DNA of 13,651 bases from an uncultured Verrucomicrobiota bacterium (lineage in GTDB: Bacteria > Verrucomicrobiota > Verrucomicrobiae > Opitutales > Opitutaceae), in NCBI GenBank assembly GCA_946481225.1, contig CAMLNJ010000022.1, positions 1 through 13,651 on the forward strand, written 5' to 3'. Numbering within the stretch: the first letter of the stretch is position 1; each line of letters starts with the position of its first letter. Under the pieces are notes generated by a model that was not told where the DNA came from, searched no databases, and saw only the letters and a list, made by a program, of their open reading frames with translations. Made by a program: the position numbers and the translations under genes. This document shows, in pieces, positions 7,950-13,624 of this stretch.

Positions 7950-7958
7950 GGGCGCAAA

Positions 7959-8666
7959 TCAGAGGAGGCGCTGGAGCGCGCCCCAGACGGCCTCGAAAAA
8001 ATTGCCGCGCATCGGCTCCGCGCGGAGGAACTCGACCGGCAGCCCGGGCGAGCCGATGAAGGGGCGAAGGATCCAGGCGAGCTGGGTGCCGAGGAGGAGA
8101 TTGCCGCCCAGCCAGGCGAGAAGCGTGGTCGTCGCGGCCCGCGGGTTTGGCGCGAAGCGCCGGAGCAGGGAGAGCAACCGGGCGTTGGCCATCACGCCCG
8201 CATAGGCGATGAGGGCGACGTGAGTGAGTAGCGTGAGGCTATGTCCGGAGCCGGCCGCGGAGGAGGCGAGCGGCGGCGTGTTCCAAAGCCCGAAGAAGGT
8301 GAGCGGGGCGAAGGCGGCGAGGATGCAGGCGGCGAGCGTGAAGCTCAGCAGGATGGCGGCGGACGCCTGCCGGAGGCCGAGGCCCGCGCCGGTCGCCTGG
8401 GCGAGCATGCCGTTCAAAAGCGCGTTGCCGCCGCAGGTCAGGAAGATGAGGAGCGGGATCTTGATCGCGGTGTAAACGGATTGCAGCGGCGAGCGCCAGA
8501 GCCCGACGGAGACGCCGTAGAGGCCGCAGCCGGCGAGGGTGACGAGGCCGCAGAAGAGCAGCCAGCGCGGGGAGCGGTCCTCCAGCATCGCGGCGATCTC
8601 GTCGGTGCGCCCGAGGCAAAGCGCCCGGAGGCGGCGGGGATAGCTGGCGGAAGGCGCACCGGTCAT
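7959..8666 (-). CDS. Polytopic membrane protein, paralogue of its downstream neighbour
   Basis: With ATG at 8666 the product has 235 residues; the longer frame to a GTG at 8783 would run across the divergent spacer and nearly reach the start of the permease gene, so I reject it. A short cytosol-type N-terminus with a charged amphipathic segment (LRALCLGRTDEIAAMLED, 13-30) precedes about five hydrophobic helices (about 35-55, 69-90, 101-128, 145-166, 182-200). The C-terminus has QLAWILRPFIGSPGLP (195-210) then GNFFEAVWGAL (221-231). Matching elements in the next gene (CGLYG / CGAIYG, AFAPLTF / GFAPVAW, WILRPFIGS / SALRPLLGT) indicate an old duplication. I recall the LRPF-(I/L)-GSP ending from uncharacterised bacterial membrane proteins, but cannot name the family safely. 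It is the first gene of the leftward group. Confidence 0.85.
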   Translation of the reverse strand: MTGAPSASYPRRLRALCLGRTDEIAAMLEDRSPRWLLFCGLVTLAGCGLYGVSVGLWRSPLQSVYTAIKIPLLIFLTCGGNALLNGMLAQATGAGLGLRQASAAILLSFTLAACILAAFAPLTFFGLWNTPPLASSAAGSGHSLTLLTHVALIAYAGVMANARLLSLLRRFAPNPRAATTTLLAWLGGNLLLGTQLAWILRPFIGSPGLPVEFLRAEPMRGNFFEAVWGALQRLL

Positions 8667-8788
8667 GATGCGCAGGATGCCGTGGCCGCGTGCGCTTTTT
8701 ATGAAGTCGCGATGAAGAGCGGATGAAATCGACGGATCGCACTCGGGCTTGGCCAAGGCGGTCGAAAGCCTGCAGGCTGACACGTTTC
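8667..8788. promoter_or_regulatory. Divergent promoter spacer with a 12-bp palindrome
   Basis: These 122 bases separate the leftward membrane-protein group from the rightward permease, so promoters for both must lie here or in the adjoining coding ends. An AT-richer core CTTTTTATGAAG (8695-8706) is the only promoter-like stretch, readable as a poor -10 in either direction. AGCCTGCAGGCT at 8767-8778 is a perfect 12-bp palindrome, ending 10 bp before the permease ATG: a possible operator or simply a weak ribosome site (GCAGG). Confidence 0.4.
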
Positions 8789-9685
8789 ATGTCCTGGGTT
8801 CTCGCCAGTCTCCTCTCCGCCTTCTTCCTCGGCATCTATCAACTTTGCACGAAGCACGCCGTGCACGAGAACGCGGTGCTGCCGGTGCTCTTCTGGTCCA
8901 ACGTGTGCAGCGCGACGGTGTGGACCCTGCTGCTGGCCGCCGGCGCGGCGCTGCCCGAAGCGCTGCCCGCGAGCCTGCACGTGGCGGATCTCGGCTGGCG
9001 CGAGCACCTGCTCTTGATGGCGAAATCGGCGATCGTGGCCGGCTCGTGGGTGTGCAGCTACTTCGCCGTGAAGCACCTGCCGGTCTCGCTGGCGGCGCCG
9101 ATCCGCGCCACCGGGCCGATGTGGACGCTGCTCGGCGCCTTGATCGTGCTGGGCGAGCGCCCCTCGTGGCTCGAGTTCATCGGCGTGGCGATCACGCTGG
9201 CCTCGTTCGTCGGGTTGTCGTTGGCGGGCGCGAAGGAGGGCGTTCATTTTCATCGCGACCGGTGGGTATGGTGGCTGATCGGCGGCACGCTGCTGGGCAC
9301 GGTCAGCGGGCTTTACGACAAATACCTGCTCGGCACGGCGGGCTTCGACGCGGCGACCGTGCAATGCTGGTTCTCGGTCTACCTCGCGGCGCTTTTCCTC
9401 CCGATCACGGCCGGTTGGTGGCTGCGTTGGTGGCCGCGCAACGAGTTTCACTGGCGCTGGAGCATCGTCGGCGTGTCGTTCGCGCTGTTGACGGCGGACT
9501 TTCTTTACTTCGACGCGCTGCGCGAGCCCGAGGCGCTGGTGTCGCTCGTGTCGAGCCTGCGCCGAGGCAGCACGCTCGTGGCCTTCGCCGGCGGGCTGTG
9601 GCTCTTCGGCGAGAAAAACGGACGTCAAAAACTGCCCGCCGTGCTGGGTATCGTGGCGGGGATGGTTCTGACGATATTCGGGTAG
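8789..9685 (+). CDS. EamA-family (DMT superfamily) permease
   Basis: The product has 298 residues and about ten hydrophobic helices, arranged as two repeated EamA halves (about 1-147 and 160-298). Half-end signatures are IVLGERPSWLEFIGVAITLA (119-138) and LWLFGEKNGRQKLPAVLGIV (270-289), where each half has the (L)GE turn followed by a glycine-rich helix typical of DMT carriers. The conserved helix 3-4 region reads HLPVSLAAPIRATGPMWTLL (96-115). ATG 8789 was chosen because it places the first helix at the N-terminus (MSWVLASLLSAFFLGIYQL); upstream in-frame starts would add a basic, unlike leader. DMT members export or import amino acids, sugars or metabolites; the substrate cannot be read from the sequence. 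It acts in the inner membrane. No linked gene suggests its cargo. Confidence 0.92.
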   Translation: MSWVLASLLSAFFLGIYQLCTKHAVHENAVLPVLFWSNVCSATVWTLLLAAGAALPEALPASLHVADLGWREHLLLMAKSAIVAGSWVCSYFAVKHLPVSLAAPIRATGPMWTLLGALIVLGERPSWLEFIGVAITLASFVGLSLAGAKEGVHFHRDRWVWWLIGGTLLGTVSGLYDKYLLGTAGFDAATVQCWFSVYLAALFLPITAGWWLRWWPRNEFHWRWSIVGVSFALLTADFLYFDALREPEALVSLVSSLRRGSTLVAFAGGLWLFGEKNGRQKLPAVLGIVAGMVLTIFG

Positions 9686-9877
9686 CGGGGCGGATGCCTC
9701 TGGCGCGTCGCCTTAAAAAGCGAAGGCTATGCCCCGGGCGGACGCACGGGCCGCCGCCCAAGGACCGCGCCCCATCGGCCCGGGGTGCGCAGGCCCGGTT
9801 GGGGGAGGGCGCGGGAGCGCGTAGGGTGGGGATAGGTTCCGCTTCGCATCCACCAACCCCTGAACCCAACCACAAAC
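9686..9877. other. Spacer with GC-rich inverted repeats and an AACCC-type leader
   Basis: No gene is supported in these 192 bases. CCCCGGGC (9732-9739) and GCCCGGGG (9778-9785) are perfect inverted 8-mers. Within them GGGCGG (9736-9741) can pair instead with CCGCCC (9754-9759), giving alternative stems. A short GCGC-GGGA-GCGC hairpin lies at 9809-9820. The start of the next gene is preceded by TGAACCCAACCACAAACATG (9861-9880), with no Shine-Dalgarno. No clear sigma-70 boxes were found. Confidence 0.4.
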
Positions 9878-10900
9878 ATGAGCGCTAAAGACTATCAACA
9901 GGACGCGAACCGCGATCCTCTCACGGGCGAACCTCGCTCGCATCCCATCGGCACCGGCGTCGGAGCTGCGGCGGGCGGCGCGGCCGCCGGAGCGGCGGCG
10001 GGCACGGTCGCCGGACCGATCGGCACCGGCATCGGCGCGGCGGTCGGAGCGGTGGCAGGCGGCCTGGCAGGCAAAGCCGCCGCGGAGAAATTCAATCCGA
10101 CCGAGGCGGGCGACTTGCGCCGCTTCATCGACTACACCGTCGTCGACCGGGAAAACGACAAGATCGGCAGCATCGACGCCGTCTGGGAAGACCACACCGC
10201 GCAACCCGCCTATATCGCGGTGCGCACCGGCTGGCTCGGCATGGGCAAGGCCCATGTGGTCCCGGCCCGGAACGCGGAGGTGAACGAGGTCCGCAAAACC
10301 GTCCGCGTGCCTTTTTCGAAGGACGAGATCAAGAACGCGCCGAGCTTCGACTCGCAGGACGACATCACGGAGGAGACCGAGTTCACCATCTCCTCGCATT
10401 ACGGTTTGGGCCGCGATTGGAACCGCTCTTCCGCGGGCGACTGGGCGGCCCCATCCGAACCGCAATTTGAAGAGGGCATGGAAGTCTCCCAGGATCTCGG
10501 CGCCCCCCGCGGGGAGCCGACGGCCACGCAGGGCCGGGAGGAAACGCGGGTGCGTCTTAACGAGGAGAAACTGAAGGTCGGCAAGCGCGAGGTGGAGAGC
10601 GGCGGCGTGCGCCTGCGCAAGGTCGTGCGCAGCGAGACCGTCAACGTGCCGGTCGATCTTCAGCGCGAGGAAATCGAGATCGAGCGCACGCCGGCGAGCG
10701 GCGCCGGCGCCGGAGACGCGACGATTTCCGAGGATGAGATTTTCATCCCCTTGCGCCGCGAGGAGGCGGTGATCGAGAAGACGGTGACGCCTCGCGAGGA
10801 GGTGCGCGTCTCCAAGCGACGCGAGACGGATCAGCGGAACGTGCGCGAGGAGGTCCGGCGCGAGGATGTGGAGATCGAGCGCCAGAACCCGCCGCGCTAG
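9878..10900 (+). CDS. Glycine-zipper / PRC-barrel / DUF2382 (YsnF/AvaK) domain protein
   Basis: The product has 340 residues. An N-terminal RDPLTGEPRSHPIGTGVGAA start (12-31) runs into a Gly/Ala zipper (26-66, GxxxG-type repeats such as GTGIGAAVGAVAGGLAG). A PRC-barrel follows at about 80-155 (LRRFIDYTVVDRENDKIGSI, then WLGMGKAHVVPA), and then a linker rich in acidic residues (about 156-220). The C-terminal DUF2382 domain lies at about 222-336; it is very charged, with LNEEKLKVGKREVESGGVRL and IPLRREEAVIEKTV. Such domains occur in general-stress proteins of the YsnF/AvaK kind; biochemical function is unknown. No signal peptide is visible, and the zipper may insert in or associate with membranes. 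The gene stands alone, with its own spacer on both sides. The start at 9878 fits the shared AACCC leader and the conserved N-terminus. Confidence 0.92.
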   Translation: MSAKDYQQDANRDPLTGEPRSHPIGTGVGAAAGGAAAGAAAGTVAGPIGTGIGAAVGAVAGGLAGKAAAEKFNPTEAGDLRRFIDYTVVDRENDKIGSIDAVWEDHTAQPAYIAVRTGWLGMGKAHVVPARNAEVNEVRKTVRVPFSKDEIKNAPSFDSQDDITEETEFTISSHYGLGRDWNRSSAGDWAAPSEPQFEEGMEVSQDLGAPRGEPTATQGREETRVRLNEEKLKVGKREVESGGVRLRKVVRSETVNVPVDLQREEIEIERTPASGAGAGDATISEDEIFIPLRREEAVIEKTVTPREEVRVSKRRETDQRNVREEVRREDVEIERQNPPR

Positions 10901-10938
10901 CGTAGTGCGTCGAAAACAACGACACGCTCCTCGACATG

Positions 10939-10987
10939 GGCGGGATGCCGGCGGGATGCCCATGCCACGTGGCACGGGCATCCCGCC
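10939..10987. repeat. Tandem 11-mer plus 38-bp palindrome (REP-like)
   Basis: GGCGGGATGCC occurs twice in tandem (10939-10949, 10950-10960). The second copy is the left end of an inverted repeat at 10950-10987 with 19-bp arms meeting at GCCAC|GTGGC; 18 of 19 positions pair, the mismatch being A10962/C10975. There is no loop at the centre, so it is a palindrome in DNA and would form a long hairpin in RNA. It begins 49 bp after a stop codon and could also end transcription. Confidence 0.75.
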
Positions 10988-11129
10988 CGTCGGCTTTGGG
11001 AACGGCCCACCGATTCTTGCACCTGTTAGCGGAGCCACGACGAGGCGGCGCGGATTTCGGGTCCGCCAGGATGCAGATTCATCCGCCGGGCGAGCAGATT
11101 TCATGTCTGCCTACTTCGCGTCCGTTTTG

Positions 11130-11156
11130 AACCGTGCCAATCTGTGGAATCCGTGG
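11130..11156 (-). repeat. Three 9-bp tandem units (CCACGGATT type)
   Basis: On the minus strand the units read CCACGGATT (11156-11148), CCACAGATT (11147-11139) and GGCACGGTT (11138-11130); on the plus strand AACCGTGCC, AATCTGTGG, AATCCGTGG. Units one and two differ at a single base, and the third is more degenerate. From memory, CCACGGATT-like tandem phrases recur in intergenic DNA of several environmental bacteria. Confidence 0.5.
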
Positions 11157-11196
11157 TCGGTTTGAACTGCGATTTCCGACGGATCGTAACTTCGCG

Positions 11197-12522
11197 CTAC
11201 CTCGTCGGGGCGGGGTCCCGCCCCTCGGTCTGGACGGCCAGCCACGGGCCCACCGAGACGCCGTGCACCATGATGGAAAAGGCGACGAGCGTGAGGGTCA
11301 TGGACACGAGCCGCTCCGTCAGGTCGGCCGGCAGGCCTTGGGCCACGGCGAAGAAAAGGTAATACACGGAACCGATGCCCCGGATGCCGAACCACGCGAC
11401 CGAGCCGAGCTGAAAGCGTGAAAAACAGCCGAGCGGTGAAAGCAGGGGCAGCACCGCGAGCGGGCGGATCAGCAGAAAAAGCAGGGGCGCGAGCCAGAGC
11501 ATTTCCCAAGCGACGCCGGCCGTGGCTAGCACGATGCCGACGACGAGGACGAGCGTCACCTCGAGGAGGTGGTCGATCTGCTCGTTTGTGCCGAGCAGGG
11601 CCTCGGTCAGGTAGCCGGGGGCGGTGCGCGGGTCGGACGCCAAGTCGCTTTCCACGGTCTTGAGGGAGCCTGCCGGCACCTCGGTCGCCACGCTCACGAT
11701 CCCGGCCGGGCTGCGTTCCCGCTCGACGGCGCGCAGGGCCGCGCCCGCGGCGAAGACGCTGAGAAAACCATACGCGCGCAGTTCGACCGCGGCCGCGTAG
11801 GACACGCCGACCACGCCGAGCACGATATACTCGCCGTAGGCGAGGGCGTTGCCGAATCGCCGATTCAGCCAAAGCAACAGCCTGCCCAGGGAACGGCCGA
11901 CCACGGCGCCTATGCCCAGGCCGGCAAGCACCGCCCAAACGACGTCCAAACTCCACCAACGCCACGCGGCCACGCCGAGGTCGTCTCCGCGCAGGAGCGC
12001 GAGACCGAGCATCACGAAAGGAAAGGCCGTGCCGTCGTTTAAGCCCGCTTCGGCGCTGAGCGTGAGCCGAACCTGGTCGAGATCATGGGCGTGCCGGATC
12101 TGCACGTCCGAGGCGAGGACCGGGTCGGTCGGCGCGATGATCGCGCCGAGGAGGATCGCCGCGCCCCAGGACCAGCCGAGCCCGAAGACCGCCACCGTGG
12201 CCACCAGCGCGACCGTGATGGCCATCGAGACGAATGCGAGGCGGAGGGCGGGGCGAAGGAGCGAATCGAGCGGACGCAGGCGGAGCTTCAGGCCGACCGT
12301 GAAAAGGGAGATGATGACGGCGATCTCCGCGGCATGGTGCAGCCAGTCCGCCGCCCGCGCGGGATCGATGCTCGCTATCGAGAGCCCCCAAGGACCGATC
12401 CCCGCCCCGACCAGCAGATAGAGCATGGCTGGTGTAAAGGGCGCGCGCTTCACCCAGGGGTGGGCGAGCCCCATGGCGAGCACGAGGGCGCCCGCGAGCA
12501 TGAGCCAATGATTGAACGGCAT
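11197..12522 (-). CDS. Cation/proton antiporter, CPA1 (NhaP-like) family
   Basis: The product has 441 residues and roughly twelve hydrophobic helices, normal for a CPA1 sodium(potassium)/proton antiporter without a large C-terminal regulatory domain. Key motifs: IIAPTDPVLASDVQ (128-141), the crossing-helix TDP motif; SAEAGLNDGTAFPFVML (156-172), where Asn162-Asp163 is the ND ion-binding pair expected in electroneutral CPA1 members; and WFGIRGIGSVYYLFF (377-391), with the conserved helix-11 Arg381. A soluble loop lies at about 267-315. The ATG at 12522 gives MPFNHWLMLAGALVL, a direct entry into helix 1; the bases before it (CTGTCCCTCCCGC) are pyrimidine-rich, with no ribosome site. The last residues GRDPAP are encoded by a hairpin (see the separate entry). 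It exchanges cations for protons across the inner membrane for pH or salt balance; ion specificity is not determined. Confidence 0.94.
   Translation of the reverse strand: MPFNHWLMLAGALVLAMGLAHPWVKRAPFTPAMLYLLVGAGIGPWGLSIASIDPARAADWLHHAAEIAVIISLFTVGLKLRLRPLDSLLRPALRLAFVSMAITVALVATVAVFGLGWSWGAAILLGAIIAPTDPVLASDVQIRHAHDLDQVRLTLSAEAGLNDGTAFPFVMLGLALLRGDDLGVAAWRWWSLDVVWAVLAGLGIGAVVGRSLGRLLLWLNRRFGNALAYGEYIVLGVVGVSYAAAVELRAYGFLSVFAAGAALRAVERERSPAGIVSVATEVPAGSLKTVESDLASDPRTAPGYLTEALLGTNEQIDHLLEVTLVLVVGIVLATAGVAWEMLWLAPLLFLLIRPLAVLPLLSPLGCFSRFQLGSVAWFGIRGIGSVYYLFFAVAQGLPADLTERLVSMTLTLVAFSIMVHGVSVGPWLAVQTEGRDPAPTR
11207..11224. repeat. Perfect GC hairpin in the last codons of the antiporter gene
   Basis: GGGGCGGG (11207-11214), two bases, then CCCGCCCC (11217-11224): an 8-bp perfect inverted repeat starting 7 bp from the leftward TAG at 11199-11197. 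It encodes the GRDPAP tail. No T-run follows in the leftward direction, so it is not a standard terminator; it may be the edge of an intergenic repeat that reaches into the gene. Confidence 0.45.
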
Positions 12523-12693
12523 GCGGGAGGGACAGCCCGTGTCGGCCTCGGTGCGCCCGGGAAAACCCGGCGGCGCGCCCGGCGCGGCCGCCGGATGCCT
12601 GTCACCGAGGCCCCGGCCAGCCGTCGGAAGCGGAAGAACGCGTAGCGAAGCCGGGTTGCGCGCCGTCTCGTCGCCAGTAGACTCGTCCGCACC
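12523..12693. promoter_or_regulatory. Divergent spacer between antiporter and lipoprotein genes
   Basis: These 171 bases must hold the promoters of both divergent genes, but no clear -35/-10 pair is visible in the GC-rich sequence. The central 69 bases (12544-12612) form a nested inverted-repeat structure described separately. Confidence 0.35.
12544..12612. repeat. Nested inverted-repeat structure
   Basis: Outer arms GGCCTCGGTG (12544-12553) and CACCGAGGCC (12603-12612) are perfect 10-bp complements. Inside, 12567-12594 forms a near-continuous 13-bp stem: CCGGCGG then CGCGCC pair with GGCGCG then CCGCCGG, around C12580, with one bulged G at 12587. A competing small hairpin CCGGG-AAAA-CCCGG lies at 12557-12570. 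Together this is a stem enclosing a hairpin with a possible switch. Function unknown: repeat, structured leader RNA or regulator site. Confidence 0.55.
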
Positions 12694-13137
12694 GTGACAA
12701 CGAACCTCGCCCTTTTCGCAAGCCTCGCCGCAGTCGCTCTCGTCGGCTGTTCCAAATCCTCGTCCAAAGGCTCGTCCACCGCGGCCCCGGAGAATCCGCC
12801 GCCGAGGCGCAACACGGCGGAATCGCTCGGGATCATGTCCGAGTCCGCCGAGGGCTACGCCCAGGCGCCCGCGCCCACGGCTCCGGCCGCACCCGCGCAG
12901 CCGGCTGCGCAGGAGAATCCGCCTCCGGCCACGGAGGCGCCGCAGGGCATCCGGCGGACGCTCACCGCGGCGGACGGGCGGAAGGTCGAGGCGGAACTGC
13001 TCGCGCGGGGCGAAGGCACGGTGAAGTTTCGCCGTCTTTCCGACGCGCAGGAGTTCGTCTTTCCCTTGGAGAAACTTTCATCGGAGGATCAATCCTTCAT
13101 CCGCGAAAGCGCGTTGCCGGTGATCGCGGCGCGGTGA
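12694..13137 (+). CDS. Small lipoprotein with SLA1-homology (SHD1) domain
   Basis: The product has 147 residues. The N-terminus LALFASLAAVALVGC (5-19) is a hydrophobic stretch ending in a lipobox LVGC, so Cys19 is the likely lipidated residue; CSKSSSKGSS after it suits a tethering linker. No Lys/Arg precedes the hydrophobic core, which is unusual for a signal peptide. GTG 12694 is the only canonical start in the frame, because a stop lies at 12643-12645. A Pro/Ala-rich spacer (about 30-85) leads to an SHD1-type domain (about 86-138: IRRTLTAADGRKVEAELLAR, then FVFPLEKLSSEDQSFI). SHD1 domains are frequent in secreted or envelope proteins of Verrucomicrobiota and Planctomycetota; their ligand is not known there. 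It probably sits in the periplasm on a membrane. Divergent from the antiporter and convergent with the VOC gene, so likely monocistronic. Confidence 0.85.
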   Translation: MTTNLALFASLAAVALVGCSKSSSKGSSTAAPENPPPRRNTAESLGIMSESAEGYAQAPAPTAPAAPAQPAAQENPPPATEAPQGIRRTLTAADGRKVEAELLARGEGTVKFRRLSDAQEFVFPLEKLSSEDQSFIRESALPVIAAR

Positions 13138-13148
13138 CGCGGGAGGGC

Positions 13149-13180
13149 GCCGCGGGGCGGCTTGGTTCCCGCGGCCGTTT
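13149..13180 (+). terminator. Candidate terminator after the SHD1 lipoprotein gene
   Basis: GCCGCGGG (13149-13156), an 11-base loop, and CCCGCGGC (13168-13175) make a perfect 8-bp GC stem 11 bp after the stop, followed by CCGTTT with only three Ts. It lies in the 49-bp gap between two convergent genes and could serve both. The short T-run keeps confidence modest. Confidence 0.45.
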
Positions 13181-13186
13181 CTGGGG

Positions 13187-13624
13187 TCAGGCCTTGGCCG
13201 GACAATTGAACATCCAGCGGATGCCGTAGCGGTCGGAAAGGGAGCCGAAATAGGCCCCCCAGAACATGTCTTGCAGCGGCATTTCCACGATGCCGCCCTC
13301 GCCGAGCGCGGCGAAGAGGCGCTCGGTTTCGGCGCGGGTGTCGGGTTCGAGGTTGATGTAGACGTTGTTGCCGACGTTGAGCTTAAAGCCTATCGATTCG
13401 GGCGAGTCGGTGCCCATGAGGACGTGGCCGCCGAGGATGGGCAGGGCGACGTGCATCACGAGGTTGGCGTCGGCCTCGGACAATGGCGGTTGGCCGGGAC
13501 AGGGAGGCCCGTCCTTGAAGCGGGCGATCGGACAGACGAACTCGGTTTTGAAAACCGACCGGTAGAAGGTGAAGGCTTCTTCGGTGTTGCGGGGGAAGTT
13601 GAGGTAGGTGCTGACGCGGGCCAT
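13187..13624 (-). CDS. VOC (glyoxalase/PhnB-like) family protein
   Basis: The product has 145 residues, normal for a single-chain PhnB-like member of the vicinal oxygen chelate superfamily. It opens MARVSTYLNFPRNTEEAFTF, followed by YRSVFKTEF, the usual first beta-alpha unit. The middle NLVMHVALPILGGHVLMGTD (54-73) is the strand pair around the putative metal or ligand pocket. It closes with MPLQDMFWGAYFGSLSDRYG (115-134) and IRWMFNC, the family's usual ending. His58 and Glu114 are candidate ligands by position, but many PhnB-like proteins have no known reaction, so no enzyme is assigned. The start at 13624 (ATG) is preceded by TCAACCCGATCACACCATG, the AACCC-type leader also seen at 7931 and 9878. 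No linked gene is visible; the upstream neighbour lies outside the window. Confidence 0.92.
   Translation of the reverse strand: MARVSTYLNFPRNTEEAFTFYRSVFKTEFVCPIARFKDGPPCPGQPPLSEADANLVMHVALPILGGHVLMGTDSPESIGFKLNVGNNVYINLEPDTRAETERLFAALGEGGIVEMPLQDMFWGAYFGSLSDRYGIRWMFNCPAKA

Larger units (their letters stand above)
10901..11196. other. Intergenic repeat island
   Basis: These 296 bases between two genes hold no supported coding region. From left to right: a tandem 11-mer and a long palindrome (10939-10987); a middle part with several short stems, such as GCAGA-TTTCATG-TCTGC near 11095-11111, and a recurring GCAGATT word; three 9-bp tandem units (11130-11156); then a non-repeated stretch up to the antiporter stop. 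Short open frames through it are of unlikely composition. It looks like stacked intergenic repeats rather than decayed genes. Confidence 0.5.

Noticed and set aside
7050..8231. Plus-strand open frame of 393 codons over the two membrane-protein genes and queD
   Set aside because: Very hydrophilic, repetitive E/G/R-rich composition is the mirror of hydrophobic coding on the other strand; the minus-strand products have real transmembrane layouts and a QueD active site.
9713..11104. Minus-strand open frame of 463 codons opposite the PRC/DUF2382 gene
   Set aside because: Shadow of the charged DUF2382 gene; no recognisable domain, and it crosses the palindromic repeat.
10939..11156. CRISPR array
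   Set aside because: Repeats are tandem or palindromic with no regularly spaced unique spacers, and no cas gene is present.
10866..11165. Small plus-strand open frame through the repeat island
   Set aside because: It begins inside the DUF2382 gene out of phase and runs through the palindrome and 9-bp repeats; no conserved features.
11111..11965. Minus-strand open frame in another phase within the antiporter gene
   Set aside because: Arg/Pro-rich out-of-frame reading of the antiporter, with no helices or motifs.
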